This document shows positions 8,981 to 16,238 of a stretch of 64,000 bases of DNA, piece by piece. Both the position numbers and the translations under genes were made by a program. Location: positions 186,001 to 250,000 of the forward strand of contig NZ_SJSO01000003.1 of the NCBI RefSeq assembly GCF_004331735.1, in the 5' to 3' direction. Numbering within the stretch: the stretch's first letter is position 1; each line of letters opens with the position of its first letter. The notes beneath the pieces are model-generated. The model was not told where the DNA came from. It made no database searches and saw only the letters and a program-made list of their open reading frames with translations. Source of the DNA: Pedobacter psychrodurus (GTDB taxonomy: Bacteria; Bacteroidota; Bacteroidia; Sphingobacteriales; Sphingobacteriaceae).

Positions 8981-11947
8981 TTAAAGGATTAACTGTAGAC
9001 CGATGCTTACCATCCGCAGGGGTGGCAGTGTTGATGGACTCTGGCTTTCGGGATCAAGGCCCTCATATGGGGTAATTGTCAAAAGGTTCTGCGCCTGCAG
9101 GGAAATTTTTGCCGAGCTCAGACCGGTTTTTTTGATGGTTTTTTCACTCAGGCTGTAAGAAAAGGCAACATTTTTTAACCTGATGTACGAGGCGTCGACG
9201 ATTGCGGCATCTGATAGGCGGATCAGTGGTCTTGCAGTATTGATCGGCCCGCTATTGGACTGTGAGTATGCCTGGTATTTTGCTCCCGGATTGGATGGGG
9301 ACCAGCGGTCCAGCAGTGCTTTGGGTACGTTGTTGCGGCTTCCCACCAACCCTGAGGCGCCATAGATCAGATCGGTTCCTTTCTGTTTTGCAAACTGAAA
9401 GAAGATATCCAGGAAAAACCCTTTGTACATGAACGTGTTGGAAAAGCCGCCATAAAATCTAGGGTCCTTGGTGCCCAGTAGGTAATAATCGAGGGTGTTG
9501 AGCTGCCCGTCCCCGTTTTTGTCCTGGAACTGGTAGGCTCCTGTGGTCTGGTTGATGCCTGTGTAGTGATAACCCTGGAGAACATTTAATGCTTCTCCGA
9601 TAAAATAAGTGGAAGCGTAACTTGATGCGGCCAGCCCCGGGAATTCCAGCAGCCTGTTGCGCGCAAAAGTCAGGTTGGCAGAAGTTGACCAGGTGAAGGT
9701 CTTTCCTTTTAGGTTAACAGTATTGAGTTCTATTTCCAGTCCCCTGTTTTCGATCCGGGCATCAAGGTTCTGCAGGATCGAAGAAAATCCGGTCTGCCCT
9801 GGAAGGGAGTAGGATACCAGCTGGTTGCCTGAGAGGTTCCTGAAAAATCCTGTGCTGATCCGGATGCGGTCCTTTAGCAAACCCAGTTCGAGGTTGACTT
9901 CCAGTTTTTTGTTGGATTCCCAACCGTAGCTGTCGTTGAACAGCCTGTTTGGATAAAGGCCTGTCTGGCCGGCGTAGCTGAGTGAGGGGATATAACTGTC
10001 AAGGTACTGGTAGTTGTTGATCTGATCGTTCCCGGTGAGGCCGTAACTTGCCCGGATCTTTCCAAAGCTGAGAAAGGAAAGTTTGTCCCTTATAATTTCT
10101 TCCTCGGAGAATACCCATGCTGCGCCCAGGGCACCGAAATTTGCAAATCTTTTGCCGGGGCCAAACCTGGAGGAACCGTCGCGCCTTGCGGTGAGGTTGA
10201 TCAGGTATTTACTTTCGTAGTTATAGTTTATCCGGGCAAAGACAGCCTGGTAGCGATAATCTGCGTAGCTGTTGGTTGGCGTTCTGGTTGCGGCGGCGGC
10301 CATGGAGCCGATGAGCAGGTCGTTGGTGTATCCTGATGCCTGAACAAGGGTTCCCCTGGTGAATGTTCCCTGCCAGGTGCCGCCTAGCAGCATACTCAGG
10401 TTTCCATATCTTTTCAGGTTGAGTGAATAGTCGATCTGCGGCTCTGCTGTCCAGGTCTGGTTAAAGTTGTCTCCAAAGGTAGCATAACCTGTGGGGGCAC
10501 CGGAGGGGTTCTGAGCGGCGATGGGTGTGGCGGTAAACTGGTTCACGCTGGTTGAATTGAAGCCTGTTGTAAGTTTTAGCCTCAGGCTCTTCAACAACTG
10601 ATAGCCCATTACTGCATTTCCGTTGAAACGGTTGGTGCGGTAGTCGTTGGGCTCGAATGTCATGGCCAGGGGATTGCTGAAATTAACGCCGTTTTCGCTC
10701 CAGATGAGTTTTCCCTCCAAGCTGTAGGGCGATGGTGAGTTGGGTACGGTGGCTACTGCGGAGGAGAGGTCACTGGAATAAAGTGTGTTTACTGAAATGC
10801 CGTAACCTGCTGATAGGTTCAGGCTGAACCTGTTGTCGGGTGATTGGTGGTTGATGTTCAGGTTGGCATCTTTTCTGTTTAATCCGGTTTCTCCGGGGAA
10901 AACGGTGGTTTCTTTATAGTAGTTTGCGCTGAGGGCGTAGGAGGTCAATGGGCTTCCGCCTGATAGCCTGAGTTGGGCGTTCTGGGTGTGTGCGGTGCCT
11001 CCGGTGAGGAGGTTAGGGAAGTTCTGGTCACGGTTTGTGTCCCATGCCAGAAGGTCGGGTGCGTTGGCGATTGTTGGGGTGATTTTGTCATTTGCAAAGG
11101 CTTCGCGCCGCATCTGCAGGTATTCTCGGGTATCCATCATTTCTATGCCACGTGTGATCTGTCCTGCGCCGGCAGAGAGGTTCAGTTCGGCTTTTGTGCT
11201 TCCTGCTTTTCCTTTTTTTGTGGTGATCAGAATTACGCCGTTTGCACCCCGGGAGCCGTAAATCGCGGTGGCATCGGCGTCTTTCAGCACTTCTATGGAT
11301 TCGATGTCTGCGGGGTTGATGGTGTTCAGTGGGCTGTTGGCAAAAATGGTGCTGACCTGGGCGACGGTTTCGGAAGGGAAGGGCACGCCGTTGATCAGGT
11401 ATAGCGGCGATGTGCCGGACTGGATGGAGCTGCGGCCCCGGAGCTGTACATTGAAGTCTGATCCCGGAAGGCCGTTGCGCTGGGTGATGACCAGGCCCGC
11501 CACTCTGCCCTGTAGCGCGGCAAGTGGGTTGGAGACTGGTTGGTTTGCTATTGTTGCGGCGTTTACTTTTGCAATGGTTCCGGTGCGCTCTTTATCTTTT
11601 ACGCTGTAGTATCCTGCGTTGATCTGTATGTCTTCAAGTGAGTTTTCTTTACTGTTAAGGATGATTTTTAGGTTGCGGTTTTCTTGGTTGAAGCTTATTG
11701 TCTGGGATATATAGCCGGTATAGCTTACGCTTATTGTTCCTTTTGGTGGGGCTGTCGGGAAAATGAAGTTTCCAAGTTCGTCGGTCGTGGTGCTGAGTTT
11801 GGTATCGGTAATGACTAGGGTTGCGCCGCTCAATGGCTTTCCGTTACCGGAGTGGAGCTGCCCGGTCAATCGTATTGGAATCTGTGCATTGAGCTTTGAG
11901 ATGAGACAAAGCGTGGCCAGCACGATGAATATTGTTGTTTTTTTCAT
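8981..11947 (-). CDS. SusC/RagA-family TonB-dependent outer-membrane transporter
   Basis: An 988-residue protein. I start it at the ATG at 11947, because M-K-K-T-T-I-F-I-V-L-A-T-L-C-L-I gives a normal signal peptide; the longer frame adds 31 residues that look untranslated. Domains in order are a carboxypeptidase-regulatory-like fold (G-N-G-K-P-L-S-G-A-T), a plug domain with N-P-L-A-A-L-Q-G-R-V-A-G-L and D-A-D-A-T-A-I-Y-G-S-R-G-A-N-G-V-I-L-I-T-T-K, and a TonB-type beta barrel. It imports a ligand delivered by SusD, with energy from TonB. No FecI/FecR sigma pair is adjacent. It is the first gene of a SusC-SusD-TlpA operon. Confidence 0.93.
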   Translation of the reverse strand: MKKTTIFIVLATLCLISKLNAQIPIRLTGQLHSGNGKPLSGATLVITDTKLSTTTDELGNFIFPTAPPKGTISVSYTGYISQTISFNQENRNLKIILNSKENSLEDIQINAGYYSVKDKERTGTIAKVNAATIANQPVSNPLAALQGRVAGLVITQRNGLPGSDFNVQLRGRSSIQSGTSPLYLINGVPFPSETVAQVSTIFANSPLNTINPADIESIEVLKDADATAIYGSRGANGVILITTKKGKAGSTKAELNLSAGAGQITRGIEMMDTREYLQMRREAFANDKITPTIANAPDLLAWDTNRDQNFPNLLTGGTAHTQNAQLRLSGGSPLTSYALSANYYKETTVFPGETGLNRKDANLNINHQSPDNRFSLNLSAGYGISVNTLYSSDLSSAVATVPNSPSPYSLEGKLIWSENGVNFSNPLAMTFEPNDYRTNRFNGNAVMGYQLLKSLRLKLTTGFNSTSVNQFTATPIAAQNPSGAPTGYATFGDNFNQTWTAEPQIDYSLNLKRYGNLSMLLGGTWQGTFTRGTLVQASGYTNDLLIGSMAAAATRTPTNSYADYRYQAVFARINYNYESKYLINLTARRDGSSRFGPGKRFANFGALGAAWVFSEEEIIRDKLSFLSFGKIRASYGLTGNDQINNYQYLDSYIPSLSYAGQTGLYPNRLFNDSYGWESNKKLEVNLELGLLKDRIRISTGFFRNLSGNQLVSYSLPGQTGFSSILQNLDARIENRGLEIELNTVNLKGKTFTWSTSANLTFARNRLLEFPGLAASSYASTYFIGEALNVLQGYHYTGINQTTGAYQFQDKNGDGQLNTLDYYLLGTKDPRFYGGFSNTFMYKGFFLDIFFQFAKQKGTDLIYGASGLVGSRNNVPKALLDRWSPSNPGAKYQAYSQSNSGPINTARPLIRLSDAAIVDASYIRLKNVAFSYSLSEKTIKKTGLSSAKISLQAQNLLTITPYEGLDPESQSPSTLPPLRMVSIGLQLIL

Positions 11948-12169
11948 GTGTTTATTAGTTTGGATGATAGGAAAATTCTGGTTGTTTACCAGTCTGTGGA
12001 GAGGGAAGCGGGGTTTATGGTTTTGTCTTTTTATGGACAAGGCATAATGGTCCGTTCCTGAATTGGTATCATTCGGGGGCGCAGATCACCAGGACGAGAA
12101 GGTTGGAAACTGGGTTTTCCATGTGGGACGGGTTTTGAGCGTGATGGTTTATATTGGTCAAGGTTGATG

Positions 12170-12224
12170 AAAAGCCTGCCTATATCATTATTAAGAACCT
12201 GTTTTGAAGTTGAGGCAGGCTTTT
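12170..12224 (-). terminator. Stem-loop downstream of the 55-codon ORF
   Basis: Arms AAAAGCCTGCC (12170-12180) and GGCAGGCTTTT (12214-12224) pair over 11 bases with a 33-base loop. On the minus strand the structure ends in a T tract, directly after the stop of the 55-codon ORF. It would act as a terminator or attenuator before susC. Confidence 0.6.
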
Positions 12225-12230
12225 CAGTTG

Positions 12231-12398
12231 CTATACGGGGTTCTTGGGTTTGAGGGCGAAGAGCCGGTCAAAGGGGCAGGAGGATAAAGAGAGGTGCATG
12301 AGCACCTGAAAGTCGAGGATAGAAAAGACATCAATGTGCGAATCTCCTATGTTGGATAGGAGGAGGTTTGATGTTCGCTTGATTAATTGTTTTCTCAT
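12231..12398 (-). CDS. Possible 55-residue protein, unknown
   Basis: An ATG-started frame of 55 codons (begins M-R-K-Q-L-I-K-R-T-S-N-L-L-L, ends L-F-A-L-K-P-K-N-P-V). It sits between the folded element at 12438-12591 and a stem-loop terminator, all on the minus strand and upstream of susC. The protein has a basic start and a hydrophobic middle. I recognise no family. It could be a leader peptide, a small protein, or chance. An imperfect CTCCTAT/ATAGGAG hairpin (12344-12362) lies inside it. Confidence 0.3.
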   Translation of the reverse strand: MRKQLIKRTSNLLLSNIGDSHIDVFSILDFQVLMHLSLSSCPFDRLFALKPKNPV

Positions 12399-12437
12399 TG
12401 CTCATATGGTTTACGAGTCACTTGAGATCCATTCAAA

Positions 12438-12591
12438 AGGCGTGGTTCCCAACTTATCGTTCTGGAGGGCTAGCACGCCCTGAACACGAATAAGAAGGGA
12501 GCCCACGCCTTAAGCATGGGCATTCCGGCTTCTTATCTTGTGTTCTTTTAAAAGTGCTAGTTTCCAGAACAAGACCCGAAGCGAATGCTTC
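12438..12591. other. Long rod-like folded intergenic element
   Basis: The sequence folds on paper into one long interrupted hairpin. GTTCTGGA..CTAGCAC (12459-12476) pairs with GTGCTAG..TCCAGAAC (12554-12570). Inside this, GAACAC..ATAAGAAG (12482-12497) pairs with CTTCTTAT..GTGTTC (12530-12546). The tip is a near-palindrome (12501-12521). An alternative pairing uses AGGCGTGG (12438-12445) and CCACGCCT (12503-12510), and a small GAAGC/GCTTC hairpin follows at 12578-12591. The amount of pairing is far above that of neighbouring intergenic DNA. It could be a structured RNA, an mRNA leader of the 55-codon ORF, or a remnant of a hairpin-ended element. Confidence 0.5.
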
Positions 12592-12771
12592 AATAATTTC
12601 TATGAAGTAAACGCAAAATTATAAAATCATATCATATAAAATCAATTATATGATTTATTAAATCAATGACAATAATAATAATGTCATCTCAAATATAATT
12701 AAAATGATTTATTAAATCAATTAATTATTCTAATAAGTTATTTAAATGATCTAATAGGAATTTATAAATAC

Positions 12772-12804
12772 TTGATTAGCAAGCAATTAAAATAATTATA
12801 TTTG
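12772..12804 (+). promoter_or_regulatory. Bacteroidota-type promoter of the XRE gene
   Basis: TTG at 12772-12774 and TATATTTG at 12797-12804, separated by 22 bases, fit the Bacteroidota -33/-7 pattern (TTG ... TAnnTTTG). The ATG of the XRE gene follows 17 bases later. Confidence 0.5.
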
Positions 12805-12821
12805 GTTATACTATAATCAAA
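12801..12821. promoter_or_regulatory. Operator-like inverted repeat before the XRE gene
   Basis: TTTGGTTAT and ATAATCAAA form an inverted repeat with one mismatch, lying between the -7 box and the start codon. This is where an autoregulating XRE protein would bind. Confidence 0.45.
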
Positions 12822-13117
12822 TGAGTAAAGACGATAGACAGATATATAGAATTGCGGCTGTATTAAAGGATAAGGGTATTGATAACAAAGTGTTGGCGGA
12901 ACTAATGGGAGTAAATCCTGAAACAGTTTCGAGGTGGTGCAATAACGAAATTCAACCAAAGCCAGGAAATCTTTACAAAATTGCCGAGTTGACAAAGTCA
13001 AATCTTCAGGACCTTTTGATCCCAACAAAAAAATGGCCAGATGGACCTTCAAAAGCGGAAGAAGCTCAAAGGAAATATGACCAAGACAAAAAGGATGGAA
13101 AACTTAAAATTAGATAA
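12821..13117 (+). CDS. XRE-family HTH regulator
   Basis: A 98-residue protein with one helix-turn-helix of the Xre/Cro type at residues about 8-62 (V-L-A-E-L-M-G-V-N-P-E-T-V-S-R-W-C-N-N-E), followed by a charged tail. It lies 150 bases before the Panacea antitoxin gene in the same direction. It has its own promoter and an operator-like repeat over the start, so it probably regulates itself and perhaps the next two genes. It may form the third part of the toxin-antitoxin locus. It marks the left edge of the defence island, where base composition turns AT-rich. Confidence 0.8.
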   Translation: MSKDDRQIYRIAAVLKDKGIDNKVLAELMGVNPETVSRWCNNEIQPKPGNLYKIAELTKSNLQDLLIPTKKWPDGPSKAEEAQRKYDQDKKDGKLKIR

Positions 13118-13189
13118 TACTCTAATTAGTAAAAAAAATCTAAATATATTTTTCTAAGATCGATTTTGATCGGTAGCGTAACAACTTTG

Positions 13190-13224
13190 TTGCCTTATGT
13201 CGCTAGTTAAAACAATTATCTTTG
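13190..13224 (+). promoter_or_regulatory. Possible promoter of the Panacea operon
   Basis: TATCTTTG at 13217-13224 matches TAnnTTTG. The nearest TTG upstream (13190-13192) is 24 bases away, slightly long for the usual spacing. The ATG of the Panacea gene is 47 bases downstream. Confidence 0.35.
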
Positions 13225-13270
13225 AAATAAGTGTTGCCTTAAAACCACACCTCAATAAAGAAAGGAATAT

Positions 13271-13723
13271 ATGTACCCTGCAAATCAGATAGCTTCAGCA
13301 TTCATCGAGAAAGCGATAAAAGATAAAGCTTATCTAACACACATGAAACTTCAAAAACTGATATATATTGCAAATGGTATCCACCTGGCACTAAATGAAG
13401 GTCCGTTGATAAATGAGCCAGTAGAAACATGGGATTATGGGCCAGTGATACATTCCGTTTACCAGAATTATAAGATGTTTGGAAGTACGCGGATCTCGGT
13501 AAATCCATTTGAAAACTTGGTGTATCGCTCAAAACTATCAGAAACGGCGAAGAAGGCTATAGACGACGCTTGGGTGGTCGGAAAGGATGTTGATGGGATA
13601 CAGTTATCTAATTGGACGCATAAAGAAGACTCTCCATGGACAACAGCAAAAGATCAGAAGCTTGCTGTTATTCCCAACAATGAAATGAAAAACTACTTTA
13701 TGAAATTTTTAGGAAAGAAATAA
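13271..13723 (+). CDS. Panacea-domain (DUF4065 / SocA-like) antitoxin
   Basis: A 150-residue protein matching the Panacea (DUF4065, GepA/SocA) domain over most of its length. It shows the family opening A-F-I-E-K-A, the core L-T-H-M-K-L-Q-K-L-I-Y-I-A-N-G, then W-D-Y-G-P-V-I-H-S-V-Y, and the late L-S-N-W-T-H-K-E-D-S-P-W segment. Panacea proteins are antitoxins that neutralise many unrelated toxins, some of them membrane-acting. The next gene starts 2 bases after its stop and encodes a small membrane protein, the expected kind of partner. An orphan Panacea protein acting as a proteolysis adaptor (as SocA does) is the alternative. Confidence 0.85.
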   Translation: MYPANQIASAFIEKAIKDKAYLTHMKLQKLIYIANGIHLALNEGPLINEPVETWDYGPVIHSVYQNYKMFGSTRISVNPFENLVYRSKLSETAKKAIDDAWVVGKDVDGIQLSNWTHKEDSPWTTAKDQKLAVIPNNEMKNYFMKFLGKK

Positions 13724-13725
13724 AT

Positions 13726-14079
13726 ATGCCAGATAATATCACAGAAAACCTACGTGATGATCTTGCTGGAACTTCGGCAACGCCTGATCCGGAAACCCGA
13801 GCTAGCGAAGAAGATACGTATAAAAATAGGTTTGACGATATTACCCTCCTAAATTTTACTCAAAATGTATCAGCAAGAAAAAGATATTCACACAGAATTT
13901 TCCTTATTACCACCGGTTGGTTGATTAGTGTTATAACCATACTTGTTGCTGTCGGCTTAGCAAAATTAAAACTCTCTGATTCCGTTCTAATTGCTTTATT
14001 AGGAACTACTACGATCAATGTACTCGGCTTCTTTGTTATTGTAATCCAATACCTTTTTAATAAGGATAAATCAACCTAG
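13726..14079 (+). CDS. Two-helix membrane protein, candidate Panacea-linked toxin
   Basis: A 117-residue protein. Residues 1-50 are polar and acidic. Two membrane helices follow (about 58-79 and 86-110), with a short positively charged tail (F-N-K-D-K-S-T). It starts 2 bases after the Panacea gene, so translation is probably coupled. Several toxins paired with Panacea antitoxins are small transmembrane proteins that depolarise the membrane. By position and topology this is the likely toxin. I recognise no sequence family, so the role is inferred. Confidence 0.6.
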   Translation: MPDNITENLRDDLAGTSATPDPETRASEEDTYKNRFDDITLLNFTQNVSARKRYSHRIFLITTGWLISVITILVAVGLAKLKLSDSVLIALLGTTTINVLGFFVIVIQYLFNKDKST

Positions 14080-14738
14080 CGGATAAGTAAATACGTTGTT
14101 CAAAAATCTATATTTCAATTTAACATAGGAAGTCGATCAAGTTGTTTTAAAAGTATTATATTGTATAGAAATCCGATGATACAATTATTATTCAATTTCT
14201 TTCTGAAGGAAATGTTATTTTGCTGAAGTATATATTAAATAAATTTACATCGACAAGTTTGCCTTGAAGTGAAAATGGTATTTAAATATGTTATTTGCTG
14301 TGATTATAGATGAGATTGTCTCATTTCGAGATATCTCTATACCTTAGCAGTTATAACTTCAATATCGCTGAGTCTCTATGATAAGAATTCAGAAGTCCAA
14401 ATACTCGGTATTTCTGTTAACATTGACTACCATTTTCTGTAAGTCATCGTAAATTGCTTATGAATGCTATCTTTTAATTCCGTTTATAGTTCTTAACAAA
14501 TTTGTCTAAGCTATTACATGCTCAAAATAAAGGATTAAAATTGCCTTGCAGAATTAGTATCATTTACAACAAAGGTTTTAATCTTTCCACTAAGTTTGAT
14601 CATTCCAACCACAGATGTTTTGTTTTTAGCATTTCGCCCCCCTTGTGTTACATCAATTTTTATGATATTTTAATATAATTATGGAATTTTCTAAGCTTAA
14701 TTTTAAAAGCCTTGATTTTTTGTACATTGTGTGATTAT
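14080..14738. other. Gene-poor AT-rich stretch
   Basis: About 660 bases without a complete gene. On the minus strand a short coding-like run ending G-M-I-K-L-S-G-K-I-K-T-F-V-V-N-D (around 14540-14640) has no start codon and may be a remnant. Nothing else is recognisable. Confidence 0.35.
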
Positions 14739-15389
14739 ATGGAAGAATTTTTTCACTATCCGGATGATGTCATCTTTCATGGTGATGACAGTCAGGGCTT
14801 CACTTTTTTACAGGCGAGAACGCTAAACGATGACAATGAGAAACTCAGAAAACTACAGATCCGTTTAGAGAGATATTATCTGAATGGATTTAAGCGGTCC
14901 AGACATGATTTCAACATCTCGGTTATGAGCTGCATAGGTCTGGAAGTATTGGGCCAGGTAATGCTTGGCTTTGATGATAAAGGGAAAACGGTGGCAGATA
15001 AGACCTTGCAGGTTTATAAGTGGCTCGATCCCATTTTGGAGCAACAGACCTCTGCGGTTTTCAGAACCAACTATAACCTGAAAAGAAACTATCCCAATCC
15101 AGCCGGGATTGATTTCGCTCAGGGACTTTTGACTTATGCCGATATATTTCGCAAGGGGCTCAGAAATTCCTTTAGCCATACCTACCGCTCTTTGGGTGTT
15201 TTTTTAGATGATTCACTGACCGAGCTGGTCAAGGTTGATGAGCATGAGGGCCTGCTTGTTATCAATGGCAGAATGCTCAAAATGGCGCTCTTGCGTGAAT
15301 ACCGTGAAAAGTTTAAATCTGCAATCAATAATACAGAACCAGAACACCGTCAAAATGCCCTGCGGTATTTTGAACTTTTGATCAGGTAA
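14739..15389 (+). CDS. Unknown protein with a HEPN-like R-x4-H motif
   Basis: A 216-residue, mostly helical protein. I place the start at the ATG at 14739 (M-E-E-F-F-H-Y-P-D-D); the longer frame begins with a TTG. Late in the protein stands F-R-K-G-L-R-N-S-F-S-H-T-Y-R-S. The R-N-S-F-S-H hexamer (Arg142 to His147) fits the R-x4-6-H motif of HEPN ribonucleases, placed in a helix as in that superfamily. HEPN proteins act as RNA-cutting toxins in many defence islands. No nucleotidyltransferase partner is adjacent. The family is not recognised beyond this motif, and similar short motifs occur by chance. Confidence 0.5.
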   Translation: MEEFFHYPDDVIFHGDDSQGFTFLQARTLNDDNEKLRKLQIRLERYYLNGFKRSRHDFNISVMSCIGLEVLGQVMLGFDDKGKTVADKTLQVYKWLDPILEQQTSAVFRTNYNLKRNYPNPAGIDFAQGLLTYADIFRKGLRNSFSHTYRSLGVFLDDSLTELVKVDEHEGLLVINGRMLKMALLREYREKFKSAINNTEPEHRQNALRYFELLIR

Positions 15390-15398
15390 TATCAGGGC

Positions 15399-15598
15399 TA
15401 TTACATGGTCAGATCATTACAGGGCAGGCCTATACAGCTAATTCCTAATGCTATTGCCTCTAAAATCGTTGATTTTCCTGCACCATTGTTTCAAATGATT
15501 ACAGTATTGTTGAATGGATGTTCTGGCCTGGGAGCTAAGATGATTTCTAGATCCGAAAATCGCCCAACATTCTCTAACCTGACTGATTTAAGCTTCAT
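15399..15598 (-). pseudogene. Truncated AAA/RecF-type ATPase with a nonsense codon in Walker A
   Basis: From an ATG at 15598 the minus strand reads M-K-L-K-S-V-R-L-E-N-V-G-R-F-S-D-L-E-I, the typical opening of a RecF/SMC-type AAA ATPase. After T-V-I-I comes TGA, then N-N-G-A-G-K-S-T-I-L-E-A-I-A. The normal Walker A would be G-N-N-G-A-G-K-S-T, so the glycine codon GGA has become TGA by one base. The frame then stops after about 66 codons, and the rest of the gene (usually 350-600 codons) is missing. It lies tail to tail with the HEPN-like gene. It is the clear remnant of a deleted defence or repair ATPase. Confidence 0.75.
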
Positions 15599-15892
15599 TT
15601 ATAATATTAGTTCTGAAATGCCTGATGGTAAATTCTGTTTGCTCAAAAATAGGAATTTTTTTGCGAAACTCTGTCCCTGCAAAGGTTTGGAGCAATAGTC
15701 GTACTGACACATATCCAAACGTAAATTACGACTGGCAAAAGACTATCGCCATATTATAGATAAATCGAAAAATATATCGGCAGGATCTATTGATACTATA
15801 TTGTGGCTAAAATATTTGAACTTATCTTTCTGATGATTTCATTGTTTGGTCAATGGATAAAAAGGATACCTTGATGAGGTATCTATTTTAAT

Positions 15893-15916
15893 AAGTACCG
15901 TTCTAGAGCGGTACTT
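15893..15916. promoter_or_regulatory. 24-base palindrome upstream of the dpt operon
   Basis: AAGTACCG and CGGTACTT flank a TCTAGA centre, giving a 24-base palindrome with a single mismatched pair. It ends 44 bases before the ATG of the XRE regulator that heads the dpt genes, so it is a likely operator. The TACCG/CGGTA half-sites recur before dndC. Confidence 0.6.
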
Positions 15917-15960
15917 AAAACAGTTCTTAATCACAACATTTGTTTACGAAAATTTCTTAA

Positions 15961-16206
15961 ATGAAAAATCAGACAAATGAAGAACAAGAACTGATTGCTC
16001 AGTTAGGTAAACGCCTCAAAAAACTCAGATTACAAAAGGGATATACCAATTATGAGCATTTTGCTAATGAGCATGGGATCTCACGTACCCAATATGGACG
16101 TTATGAAACTGGAGACAATCTAAAGTTTCTCACCTTATGTAAAATTCTTAAAGGTATGGATGTTTCATTGAAAGATTTTTTTGAAGAAGGCTTTGAAGAC
16201 GATTAG
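15961..16206 (+). CDS. XRE-family regulator heading the dpt operon
   Basis: An 81-residue single-domain Xre/Cro-type helix-turn-helix protein. It shows L-G-K-R-L-K-K-L-R-L-Q-K-G-Y-T-N-Y-E at the start and the recognition segment G-I-S-R-T-Q-Y-G-R-Y-E-T-G, then a short acidic tail. It is 32 bases before dptF in the same direction and is preceded by a near-perfect 24-base palindrome. It is therefore the likely repressor of the restriction genes. Many Dnd loci use DndB for control; none is present here, and this protein may take that role. Confidence 0.8.
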   Translation: MKNQTNEEQELIAQLGKRLKKLRLQKGYTNYEHFANEHGISRTQYGRYETGDNLKFLTLCKILKGMDVSLKDFFEEGFEDD

Positions 16207-16238
16207 TCTCAAAATTTCATTTTCAAATAAAATGCTTT

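Noticed and set aside
10973..11404. Long open frames opposite the susC gene
   Set aside because: They lie antisense to conserved SusC plug sequence and have odd composition, so they are shadows.
12438..12591. Integron attC site, tmRNA or retron RNA as explanation of the folded element
   Set aside because: No attC core sites, no integrase, no tmRNA ends or tag, and no reverse transcriptase in the window.
14540..14670. Short coding-like minus-strand run
   Set aside because: It has no start codon and no recognised family; too short to call a gene.
15405..15698. 97-codon + strand frame
   Set aside because: It is antisense to the truncated ATPase remnant, whose motifs are recognisable.
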